Notes under the pieces: generated by a model
Database searches by the model: none
What the model saw: only the letters and a program-made list of their open reading frames with translations
What the model was told of the DNA's origin: nothing
NCBI GenBank assembly: GCA_022652545.1
Contig: JALCRM010000002.1
Span: 62,001 to 126,000 of the forward strand
Source: Lachnospiraceae bacterium
GTDB taxonomy: Bacteria > Bacillota > Clostridia > Lachnospirales > Lachnospiraceae
DNA: 64,000 bases
Direction: 5' to 3'
Program-made: the position numbers and the translations under genes
Shown here: positions 1-8,104 of the stretch, piece by piece
Layout: the number at the start of each line of letters is the position of its first letter
Numbering within the stretch: the first letter of the stretch is position 1

Positions 1-275
1 AGGGCGCGACCATTGTCTTTGTGGGATATTCAAAGTCCGGAGAAATCACATTGCCGATGAGCACGGCACTTGATAAGGAACTGACATTCAAGACAGTTTT
101 TCGCTATCGACACATTTATCCGCTGGCAATCGATGCCGTGGCCTCAGGTAGAATCAACCTCAAGGGCATTGTGACGAATATCTTTGATTTCGAAGATATC
201 CAGAATGCCATGGATACCAGCGTGAAAGACAAGGCAAATGTCGTAAAAAGCATTATTAAATTCAGTAAGCAGTGA
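1..275 (+). CDS. Zinc-type alcohol/polyol dehydrogenase, C-terminal fragment (cut by window start)
   Basis: An open frame enters from the left edge (first complete codon at base 3) and stops at TGA 273-275. The last ~90 residues end in a pattern typical of medium-chain dehydrogenases of the sorbitol/threonine dehydrogenase group: a glycine after a strand (VFVGYS), then a segment ending in DFEDIQNAMD, the region that closes the catalytic fold. The zinc ligands and the Rossmann glycine motif lie outside the window, so the substrate cannot be called. An ATG at 21 is internal and not a start. The gene converges on the cupin gene, with about 125 bp between them. Confidence 0.75.
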   Translation, partial: GATIVFVGYSKSGEITLPMSTALDKELTFKTVFRYRHIYPLAIDAVASGRINLKGIVTNIFDFEDIQNAMDTSVKDKANVVKSIIKFSKQ

Positions 276-400
276 AGGTAATTGCAGCAATAATTTGCGT
301 TTGTCTAAAAATCATCGTAAGTATCAAGGTATCTTGAAACTAGCATAAAATCCCCAGTCATACCAGATATCTGTCATAAAAAATGGGTGCGGGGCCCCGG

Positions 401-733
401 TCAGTCTTTGACGATCAGGGCCATAAACACGATCGGATCTCCGTCGACGGGAGTCAGTGCGTGTCCCTTTCCATCCGGGGTATAGGTCACATCGCCGGGC
501 ATGACGATTCTCTTTTGACCGTTGTCGTCATATTCGCCCTTCCCGGACAGAATATAATAGGTTTCGCTTTCTCCGTGATGTTCGTGATATCCCAGGGATG
601 AACCGGGATTGATGGTTACTTCCGCATATAATCCGCAGTTGCCGTGCAGTTCCTTTTCCCCGAGAATATGTTTGATGATCACTTCACCTTTTCCACCGCA
701 CATGTTGCGAATCACTTCACTTGACAGGCCCAT
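401..733 (-). CDS. Small cupin-domain protein
   Basis: About 110 residues forming a single cupin_2 barrel. Motif 1 is visible as GYHEHHGESETYYILSGKG (His-x-His...Glu metal ligands) and motif 2 as PGDVTYTPDGKGHAL (second-motif His). The frame stays open upstream to 823, but the start at 733 is preferred. It has an AGGTG ribosome site about 8 nt upstream and begins one base after the TGA of the AraC-type regulator, so the two are probably translationally coupled. Such small cupins are often sugar or small-molecule binding proteins or isomerases; nothing here fixes the ligand. Confidence 0.8.
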   Translation of the reverse strand: MGLSSEVIRNMCGGKGEVIIKHILGEKELHGNCGLYAEVTINPGSSLGYHEHHGESETYYILSGKGEYDDNGQKRIVMPGDVTYTPDGKGHALTPVDGDPIVFMALIVKD

Positions 734-734
734 G

Positions 735-1859
735 TCAAACTTCACCTGCTTTTCTGCGGTATTCACGCGGGGAGGCCCCGTATCTGCGTCTGAAGGTCCG
801 GGAAAAGTGGTCAGTGCTCTCATAGCCTACGGCCGCCGCAATGTCTTCCACTTTCATATGGGTCTGGCGCAGCAGTGTCTCCGCACGTGACAGGCGAAGG
901 CTCTCCTTCAGTTCCCCCAGCGTCTGGCCTGTTTTGGCCCGGATCATCCGGCTGAGATAGGACGGATTGTAGTGAAACCTTGAGGCGAGCGTCGAAAGAT
1001 CCGCCGTCCGGTAATGGCGCTGCAGGTACTGCAGAACGCTGATGAGATCCGTGTGAGCGTCCGGACCATTTGCACTGCCGAACAGCTGGATGCTGTCGCT
1101 GTACCCGCGCAGGAGCTGGCTGAAAAAAAGCAGGACCCGGCTGACGATGCAGGTGCCGGAAAAAGGATCGGAAAGATAGCTTTCCATAAAAATGTTCTTT
1201 ACCGCATCGCGCAGATCCCGGCTGTTGTCGGTCTCAAACAGAATGTAATTGGCGCTCCGGTGTCCCGCGTACAAAGTTGTGCGGAAGAAAGAGGACAGCG
1301 GATTTTCCTGGGACAGCAGGGCAAAAAACGTGTTTTCAAACATATTCCGGCGCAGCATAAAGGATACGACGGTGCTGTCGTCACTGACTGTCAGGTCGTG
1401 CATGGAATCGGGAGCGATGATAGCGATCTCGCCCTCGTTCAATACCCGTCTTTCATTTTCAAATAACATCTGACATTTTCCTGACAGCACATAATCGATC
1501 TCAAAAAAGTTGTGTACATGCAGTTTTTCGAGGATGTCCCGCGTATACAGGATGGCGTAGACTTCCAGAAATGACGGCATGATCTGTTCTGCGGCGATTT
1601 CGTTCGGGACCTTTTCCGGCTGGAGTTCAGGATCCAGAATACGCACGGGAAGTTTATAGAGCAGTGTCTTGAAAGCAGTGTCGTCGAGCATGCTCCAGAG
1701 CGAGACCTTCGGAAATGCGATCCGGTCTTCATGATACAGATTTTTACGGAACAGGATCTCCACGATCTCCCGAAAACCGGTCTTGCTGCCATATCTTTTA
1801 TAATACTGCACGGCCTGGTTTTCGACCTGCCGATAGGTAACGTATGCTCCCGGATGCAA
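735..1859 (-). CDS. AraC-family transcriptional regulator (cupin sensor + HTH_18)
   Basis: About 374 residues. The middle part holds an AraC-type cupin ligand-binding barrel (HNFFEIDYVLSGKCQMLFEN... then a second motif PDSMHDLTV). The last ~100 residues are a two-helix-turn-helix AraC DNA-binding domain (SRFHYNPSYLSRMIRAKTG and AAVGYESTDHFSRTFRRRYG). I chose the TTG at 1859 because AAGGAG lies 5 nt before it; the ATG codons at 1919 and 2030 lack a ribosome site. It is divergent from the MGT glycosyltransferase and coupled to the cupin gene, so it probably controls one or both in response to a small ligand. Confidence 0.85.
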   Translation of the reverse strand: MHPGAYVTYRQVENQAVQYYKRYGSKTGFREIVEILFRKNLYHEDRIAFPKVSLWSMLDDTAFKTLLYKLPVRILDPELQPEKVPNEIAAEQIMPSFLEVYAILYTRDILEKLHVHNFFEIDYVLSGKCQMLFENERRVLNEGEIAIIAPDSMHDLTVSDDSTVVSFMLRRNMFENTFFALLSQENPLSSFFRTTLYAGHRSANYILFETDNSRDLRDAVKNIFMESYLSDPFSGTCIVSRVLLFFSQLLRGYSDSIQLFGSANGPDAHTDLISVLQYLQRHYRTADLSTLASRFHYNPSYLSRMIRAKTGQTLGELKESLRLSRAETLLRQTHMKVEDIAAAVGYESTDHFSRTFRRRYGASPREYRRKAGEV

Positions 1860-2017
1860 GGTTTCTCCTTCCTGCCGGCGCTGTACGGAGGAACGCACCG
1901 TCGAAATATTATCCCACATGGAACAGGTAAAAAAAAGTCGGAAATCGGAAAAACCAGGACATGTTGAAACCAGGTCCGCGGTCTTATGATAGTTCAGGAA
2001 ACGGAGGAAATAAGGAT

Positions 2018-3199
2018 ATGCATATTGCATTTGTCATCATGGGGGCATTCGGACACGTCAATCCGACACTGCCGATTGCAGCGGAACTTACCGCGAGAGG
2101 TGTACGGGTCACCTATTTTACCACCGGGCGTTTCCGTGAGACGGTAGAAAAGACGGGAGCGGAATTCGTGCCGGTCAGCACGGTGATCAATGGAGAAAAA
2201 CAGAAGGGAGCGGATGCAGGAAAGGACATTGTAGCGGAGATCCCGCTGCGTTTCCTTTCGGAAGCGGACGCCATGATCACTGATATCCTGCCGGTCATGA
2301 AGCAGGACATTCCGGATGCGGTCATCCACGATTTCGCATCCATCGCCGGGAAACTGGCAGCATCATATTTTCAGATCCCTGATATACAGCTGTTTCCGAG
2401 CACACCGGCCACAGCGGGGCATTCCAATGCGGAGGGTTTCCTGCGCGTGCCAAAGACGCATCCGGCCAGGATCAAAGCGGCGGAGATCGCGGAACGCTTC
2501 ACGAAACTGTATGGCGTGCCGAAGATCGATGCAAAGGAGATCTTTGACGGTCACGGCGATCTCAATATCGTGACTCTGTTGAAACGGTTATGCCCGGGCA
2601 GCGATTCGCTGGATGACAGCTACATCTTCACCGGCGTGCAGGTCATCCCGCCGCGGCAGCATACGATCGAGCTGCCGACTGACGGAAAACCGCTGGTGTA
2701 TTCCTCCCTTGGAACTGTTTTCAACGGCTGGAAAGAATATTACCCGATCCTGTTTTCCGCCTTCGGCGGACAGCCGGTCAATGTATTCGCAGGCCTCGGG
2801 CCCGGCGTTACGCCCGAATCGCTCGGCCGCATCCCGGAGAATATCACGGCAAGAGAGATCGTGCCGCAGCTGGAACTGCTGGAACGGGCGGACGTATTCA
2901 TCACACACGCCGGTATGGGCGGGCTGAATGAGGCGATCTATTTCGGAGTTCCGATGGTGGCGATCCCGCAGATGCCGGAACAGCAGATGAATGCGGGCCT
3001 CATCGCCGAACAGGGACTGGGCATTTCCTTCCCGGACAAAGAGGCCGTCACGCCGGAGAAACTCCGCGAAGCGGTCACGATCGTTTATAAAGATCCGAAG
3101 TACAGAAAGAGACTGGCTGAGTACAGCCGGGAAATGAAGGCTGCAGGCGGATGTAAGGCATCTGCCGATGCGATCATGAACTACTGCAGCCGCGTATGA
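2018..3199 (+). CDS. MGT/YjiC-type UDP-glycosyltransferase (GT1)
   Basis: 393 residues with GT-B architecture. The N-terminus carries the catalytic His motif GAFGHVNPTLP of the macrolide-glycosyltransferase family. The C-terminal half has the nucleotide-sugar donor signature (ITHAGMGGLNEAIYFGVPMV...PEQQMNA), with the HAGxGG stretch expected for UDP-glucose binding. The ATG at 2018 has GGAGG at 2003-2007; an upstream in-frame codon at 1961 has no such site. Family members glycosylate hydrophobic acceptors such as macrolides, flavonoids and sterols. The acceptor here is unknown. The divergent AraC gene is the likely regulator. Confidence 0.88.
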   Translation: MHIAFVIMGAFGHVNPTLPIAAELTARGVRVTYFTTGRFRETVEKTGAEFVPVSTVINGEKQKGADAGKDIVAEIPLRFLSEADAMITDILPVMKQDIPDAVIHDFASIAGKLAASYFQIPDIQLFPSTPATAGHSNAEGFLRVPKTHPARIKAAEIAERFTKLYGVPKIDAKEIFDGHGDLNIVTLLKRLCPGSDSLDDSYIFTGVQVIPPRQHTIELPTDGKPLVYSSLGTVFNGWKEYYPILFSAFGGQPVNVFAGLGPGVTPESLGRIPENITAREIVPQLELLERADVFITHAGMGGLNEAIYFGVPMVAIPQMPEQQMNAGLIAEQGLGISFPDKEAVTPEKLREAVTIVYKDPKYRKRLAEYSREMKAAGGCKASADAIMNYCSRV

Positions 3200-3274
3200 A
3201 ACGTATTTTGCGTTCTTTTTCTGAACTGTTGCAGGGACGGGCCTGCAGGGAGGGGCATCAGGGTAAAAAAGTCA

Positions 3275-3303
3275 TTTCTTTAAAATTACACAGATGTTAT
3301 GAT
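3275..3303 (+). promoter_or_regulatory. Probable extended -10 promoter for the hybrid kinase gene
   Basis: TGT-TATGAT (3295-3303) fits a TGN-extended -10 box. A poor -35 candidate, TTTCTT (3275-3280), lies 17 nt upstream. The stretch is AT-rich and lies in the 183-bp gap after the glycosyltransferase gene. Confidence 0.45.
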
Positions 3304-3382
3304 AAAAAAAGATAATAAGGATATTCCAAATAAGTGAATACTGTTTTGTGCTGTCTGTCAGGTTTTTATGCAGGAGCAGGGA

Positions 3383-5908
3383 ATGAAAAGAAGACTGTTG
3401 ATAATCTGCAATATGTTTATCATCCTTTTTATGATCTTCTATATCCTGTTCTTTGCTTTTTCACAGAGAGACAAATCCGTTCGGACCGATAAGCATGCAT
3501 TCCTGAACACAGTGGAAGTCATGAAACAGGTCTCCTCCAATTATTTATATTCCAGTCAGAATATCTGCAATAACTGGGCAAAATACATTGACTCCGGTTC
3601 TTTTACCATGGAGGAGGCAATGGCGCAGGTTTCGCGTATGAACGCCGACGATAAGAATTCTATTCAGCTCCTGTCGGCGGACACTCTGACCGGGTTATCA
3701 TCTGTTGCCAAAACAACGGATAAAAAGGATTTTTCGGTTTCTTACGCAGTCGGTTACAAAACTCTTTCCGAAGAGCTGCGCAGCTTTGCGCAGCAGACAG
3801 ATGCCGATTCAGAGCTTCATGTGACCAGGAACTTTACCAGCCCCATGAGCGGGGACTTTGTGGTTGCTTTTGTCAGTCCGGTTTCATTGGCCGATGATGC
3901 CGGGCAAACTTATCAGGGCCTTCTCCTGTATCTGAATTCTCTTGATCGGATCCAGTCAAACTGGGTTTTCCCGGTGGGTTATAAAAGTGCGGAAATTTCA
4001 ATTGTGGATGAAAAAGGCGATTACATTATCTGCGCCGATTCCATGAAGGGAGCCAATTTCTATGAATTTATCCGCTCCTACAATGACCTTTCCTATCCGG
4101 AAAGCGATGCGATCCGGGATAAGGTCAATGAAAATGAAAGCGGCGGTTTTGATTACCGGGATTCTATCGGCAGAAAGACGTACTACACCTATGTTCATAT
4201 ACAGGGAGGCAACTGGATCCTGATCGGCGCCATTCCGATCGCCGATATGAACATTGCTGAATTTCCCCTGGCGCTGGTCCTGGTCCTTTTTGTCTGTTTC
4301 CTGACACTTATCCTGGTAAATGGCGTCAGTTTCATGTACCTTAACAGGAAACTGGCCGCAAGCCTGAAAGAAGCAACGCAGGCAAGCAAGGCAAAGTCGG
4401 ATTTTCTGTCGTCGATGTCCCACGATATCCGCACACCGATGAATGCCATAGTCGGTATGACTGCTATTGCCAGGCGCAGCATTGAGGAGCCGGAGCAGGT
4501 CAAAGATTGTCTGAATAAGATCGATCTTGCAAGCAGGCATCTGCTGACACTGATCAACGATATACTTGATATTTCCAGAGTGGAAAGCGGCAAACTGCGT
4601 CTCAATCCGGAGAAATTCCCGCTTCCGAAAGCAATGCAGAGCCTTATCAATATGATGTATCCGGATATAAGAGAGAAGCATCTTGTATTCAGCGTTTATA
4701 CCGAAAACATTTTTGCCGAGGATCTGATCGCCGATGAACTGCGGATAAGCCAGATCTGGATCAATATTCTTTCCAACGCCATAAAATATACGGAAGCAGG
4801 CGGAAAAGTCTCTGTTCTCCTCCGTGAGGAGGCCGCAGAAAACGACAAGATCCGGCTCATTTATCAGGTCACGGATACCGGGATCGGTATGTCACAGGAG
4901 TTTCTCAAAACAATATTTGATGCCTTTACCCGTGCGACGGATTCCCGGATCAATGAAATTCAGGGCACCGGCCTCGGAATGACGATCACCAAGCGTATGA
5001 CGGATTTGATGGGCGGCAATATTGAAGTGAAAAGCGAACTGGGAAAGGGTTCCGTATTTACGGTGACCCTTCCTCTGGAACGCGCCAAAGATGCGGAAAC
5101 GGAAGTCAAACTTCCGCCGCTTTCCCTTCTCATCTCAGACAGTGATCCGGAAATACTGAGAGAGGCAGCCGTCACGCTCAGGGAAATGGGTGCCGCGGCA
5201 GAAACAGTCTGTTCATATACGGATACCGTTTCCATGATCCGGGAAAAGCAGGAAAAAGCACAGCCTTTTGATACAGTTATTGTAAATGCGGATCTCTTCG
5301 ACGGCGCGGATCAGACAGCGCTCAGGACATTGAGGGAAGCAGCGGGCGATAAGACGAAGATCCTGCTGGCTTCCTACGATTATTCGAGCCTGTCTGAGGA
5401 ACAGATCAGAGCAGGCATCGACGGACGTATAGTCATGCCGTATTTTAGATCGGTCCTTGATAATGCGCTCAATTCCTTTGACAGGAAGGCAGAAGATGCA
5501 GCGTCAGAGCCTGTAAACAAGACCTATTCAGGCATAAATATTCTGGTCGCAGAGGATAATGACCTGAACTGGGAAATTATCAACAGACTTCTTTCCTTCT
5601 ACGGGATCAGCTCTTCCCGTGCGCAGAACGGACAGGAATGCGTAGATATCCTTGCAGAAGCAGATAAAAATCAGTATCTTTTGATCCTTATGGATATTCA
5701 GATGCCTGTGATGAACGGATATGAGGCGGCGGAAAAGATCCGTTCCATGCGGGATATCGGCAAGGCATCCATACCCATCATTGCCATGACTGCGGATGCA
5801 TTCCAGGAGGATGTGGAAAGGTGCAGAAAAGCAGGTATGAATGGCCATATCGCAAAACCCATCAATATCGATACGGTCCTGAAGGCAGTAGACCAGTACA
5901 GTATATAG
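3383..5908 (+). CDS. Membrane-bound hybrid sensor histidine kinase
   Basis: 841 residues when started at the ATG at 3383, which has AGGAG 6 nt upstream; an ATG at 3368 is in frame but lacks a site. Domains in order: TM1 (~5-28), an extracytoplasmic sensor domain (~30-290, Cache-like by size and position), TM2 (~292-318), HisKA with the phospho-acceptor in SHDIRTPMNAIVG (His ~347), HATPase (SNAIKYT, DTGIGM, GTGLGM), a degenerate receiver (~575-685) and a C-terminal receiver with LMDIQMPVMNG (phospho-Asp ~771) and AKP. There is no DNA-binding domain, so output must go to another protein. The solute-binding lipoprotein gene follows 25 bp later and is probably co-transcribed. Confidence 0.9.
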   Translation: MKRRLLIICNMFIILFMIFYILFFAFSQRDKSVRTDKHAFLNTVEVMKQVSSNYLYSSQNICNNWAKYIDSGSFTMEEAMAQVSRMNADDKNSIQLLSADTLTGLSSVAKTTDKKDFSVSYAVGYKTLSEELRSFAQQTDADSELHVTRNFTSPMSGDFVVAFVSPVSLADDAGQTYQGLLLYLNSLDRIQSNWVFPVGYKSAEISIVDEKGDYIICADSMKGANFYEFIRSYNDLSYPESDAIRDKVNENESGGFDYRDSIGRKTYYTYVHIQGGNWILIGAIPIADMNIAEFPLALVLVLFVCFLTLILVNGVSFMYLNRKLAASLKEATQASKAKSDFLSSMSHDIRTPMNAIVGMTAIARRSIEEPEQVKDCLNKIDLASRHLLTLINDILDISRVESGKLRLNPEKFPLPKAMQSLINMMYPDIREKHLVFSVYTENIFAEDLIADELRISQIWINILSNAIKYTEAGGKVSVLLREEAAENDKIRLIYQVTDTGIGMSQEFLKTIFDAFTRATDSRINEIQGTGLGMTITKRMTDLMGGNIEVKSELGKGSVFTVTLPLERAKDAETEVKLPPLSLLISDSDPEILREAAVTLREMGAAAETVCSYTDTVSMIREKQEKAQPFDTVIVNADLFDGADQTALRTLREAAGDKTKILLASYDYSSLSEEQIRAGIDGRIVMPYFRSVLDNALNSFDRKAEDAASEPVNKTYSGINILVAEDNDLNWEIINRLLSFYGISSSRAQNGQECVDILAEADKNQYLLILMDIQMPVMNGYEAAEKIRSMRDIGKASIPIIAMTADAFQEDVERCRKAGMNGHIAKPINIDTVLKAVDQYSI

Positions 5909-5933
5909 CAAAACAAAATGACGGAGGCTGAAT

Positions 5934-7259
5934 ATGAAAGGGAGAGGACATCAGACAGCGGCAAACCGCACAGTCACGTGTTTGTTAATTCTTGCGATCG
6001 TCATCGAAACCGTAACCGGCTGCAGCGCATCCGGAAAAACCGCCTCAGACAATGGATCGGAAACCTTTACTCCGGCCCTGGATACCAATACTGATGCGAC
6101 GGTGGAGATCGTCGGCCTGCTTGAAAATTTTGAGTCGCTGGAAGCTGTCATTAAAGATTTCAATCAGGTCTATCCGAAGGCAGTCATCAGCTATTCAAAA
6201 ATGGATGATTATAAAAACACCCTTCCCATCAAGGCGCTCGGCGATAATCCGCCTGAGATCTTTATGTCCTACCGAAGTTATTTTATGGATAATCAGCAGC
6301 TTGTGGACAATATGCTCGATTTATCTGATTTGAAACTGGATACCGGTATCTTCAGCAAAAAGGTCGCAGAAGCAAGCATGTATGACGGAAAACTGCTCCG
6401 CGTTCCCCTGATGCTGAATTATCAGGGGATGGCGGTAAATACCTCGCTGCTGGAAAAAGAAGGACTCAAAGTCCCGACGACCTATGAAGAATTCACAAGC
6501 ACCTGCGATGCGCTGATCAGCAAGGGGTACACGCCGATCCAGGGCTTTCCCGAAACTGTCTATACGGATCTTTTATATAACGAATGGGGGATACGTCTTG
6601 TGAGGGATAAGGACGGGGCAGCCATTGACGCATTGAATAAAGGCAGTGAGGGGTGCGGGGAGTATCTTCGATCCGAGTTTACAATTCTTGATGATTACAG
6701 GCAGAAGGGGTATTTTGACGATACGGTCAATCAGACGATTTCCGACAGCTATGACAAGTCCATCCTGCATTTCTTCGAAGGAAACACTCCTTTTCTGGTC
6801 TGCAGCACCGAGACTATGAGCGGTATGAAAAAGAGAGAGACGAAATCGGAAGCCTTCACAAAAAATCCGTTTACCTATGAATTCTGTATTCTTCCGGTGA
6901 CAGAGTCTGGCACGACGGCCCTTGTTTCCGTATGGGATTCTTTTTCCATCCTTAAAAACAGCGATCAGACGGATCTTGCGAAAGAATTTCTGAGATTCCT
7001 GGTTTCTAAAAAAGAACTCAATCAGATGGCGCAGATCAAAGGGCTCCCTACTGCCGTCGATGGCGGAAACGGCGATTCACGATTCACAAGTCTGAATTCG
7101 ATCCCGGAAGATGAGAAAATGTATTCAAATGAGATCAACCTTTCCACGGCCGTTACCAGTGCCTATAAGAAATATGCGATCCTGGTCGCAGAAGGGCAAT
7201 GCAGCGTGGATGAAGCCGTCTCCGGCTTACCGCAGGAGATCAGGAACGGCAGTAAATAG
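5934..7259 (+). CDS. Extracellular solute-binding lipoprotein (family 1), no adjacent permease
   Basis: 441 residues. The N-terminus is a lipoprotein signal peptide with a basic start, a hydrophobic core and lipobox VTGC (Cys ~30). The rest has the look of a family 1 sugar-binding protein: a strand/helix start (VEIVGLLENFESLEAVIKDFNQVYP), a loop near LGDNPPEIFMSYR, and a C-terminal helical domain. The ATG has GGAGG upstream. It follows the hybrid kinase by 25 bp and no permease gene adjoins it. It may deliver ligand to the kinase sensor domain, or feed the permeases at 11.8-13.7 kb as a second binding protein. The first is an inference from context. Confidence 0.88.
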   Translation: MKGRGHQTAANRTVTCLLILAIVIETVTGCSASGKTASDNGSETFTPALDTNTDATVEIVGLLENFESLEAVIKDFNQVYPKAVISYSKMDDYKNTLPIKALGDNPPEIFMSYRSYFMDNQQLVDNMLDLSDLKLDTGIFSKKVAEASMYDGKLLRVPLMLNYQGMAVNTSLLEKEGLKVPTTYEEFTSTCDALISKGYTPIQGFPETVYTDLLYNEWGIRLVRDKDGAAIDALNKGSEGCGEYLRSEFTILDDYRQKGYFDDTVNQTISDSYDKSILHFFEGNTPFLVCSTETMSGMKKRETKSEAFTKNPFTYEFCILPVTESGTTALVSVWDSFSILKNSDQTDLAKEFLRFLVSKKELNQMAQIKGLPTAVDGGNGDSRFTSLNSIPEDEKMYSNEINLSTAVTSAYKKYAILVAEGQCSVDEAVSGLPQEIRNGSK

Positions 7260-7318
7260 AGTGCAGACAGAGCGCAGACAGAGTGCCGGTTCGTCAGCTG
7301 TACCTGTGAGAACAATGA

Positions 7319-8104
7319 CTATTCATTGTGGTTCAGATATTGCGAAGGGGTGCAGTTGTAATATGTTTTAAATACGGTTGAAAAATAGGGATAGTTAGCA
7401 TATCCGCAGCGGTGCGCTACGGAAATTGCCGTCAGGGACGGATCTTTCAGAAGACTGCCTGCAAGCTCCATCCTTTTCTGAATGATCCACTGATTGATGG
7501 CAACGCCTTTTTCCTTTTTGAATATTCTGCTGAGATAGATGGCATTCAGGTAAAAATGCGCGGCAATATCCGCGACATTCAGATTTTCATTGCTGAGGTT
7601 TTTCTGAATGTAGGCTTCGCATTCGGAGACGGTTTCCTTTGGCGACTGCGACCTGTTTTCGACCTGCAGACTTTCCTGCTGTGTTTTGACCCAGTTTTTC
7701 CCGAATTCCTGGAGCTGCATGGTTTCAAGACGTTTTTGCCGCTGCATGACAATGCGCTTCACGGTACTGCCGATATCCTCATACCTTGCGGGAAGTACGA
7801 TATACTCCCGGCAGTCCAGAACGATAGCTTCTTTTGCATAGGCAAAATCGGCATGGCATGTCAGCAGAATACAGTCGATATCAATGTTGGTTTCCCGTAT
7901 CCAGCGGATCAGGGAAATGCCGTCTTCCCCCGGCATTTCAATATCGCACAGGAGAATGTCGATCTTATGCATGTTCAGGATCTCACGGGCAATTGCGGCG
8001 CTTTCCGCCGTAAAGACGGTATCAATACCGTAATCGGCCCATGGGATCTCTTTTTCCATGGAATGCAGTTCCAGGGTGGCGTCATTTACCATCAGCAGTT
8101 TCAT
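7319..8104 (-). CDS. YesN-type response regulator (REC + AraC HTH)
   Basis: 261 residues. Residues ~1-120 are a receiver domain with the phospho-acceptor Asp54 in LLCDIEMPGEDG. The usual N-terminal acidic pair is reduced to Asn-Asp (VND). Residues ~160-258 form an AraC-type double helix-turn-helix (AHFYLNAIYLSRIFKKEKG, then HRCGYANYPYFSTVFKTYY). Its ATG directly abuts the TAA of the kinase gene, so the pair is co-translated. By family precedent it should activate the adjacent carbohydrate-uptake operon at 10.0-22.7 kb. Confidence 0.92.
   Translation of the reverse strand: MKLLMVNDATLELHSMEKEIPWADYGIDTVFTAESAAIAREILNMHKIDILLCDIEMPGEDGISLIRWIRETNIDIDCILLTCHADFAYAKEAIVLDCREYIVLPARYEDIGSTVKRIVMQRQKRLETMQLQEFGKNWVKTQQESLQVENRSQSPKETVSECEAYIQKNLSNENLNVADIAAHFYLNAIYLSRIFKKEKGVAINQWIIQKRMELAGSLLKDPSLTAISVAHRCGYANYPYFSTVFKTYYNCTPSQYLNHNE

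Noticed and set aside
7262-7286. Short direct repeat of CAGACAGAG as a possible regulator site
   Set aside because: Two copies only, 14 bp apart, between convergent genes where no promoter is expected; likely chance.
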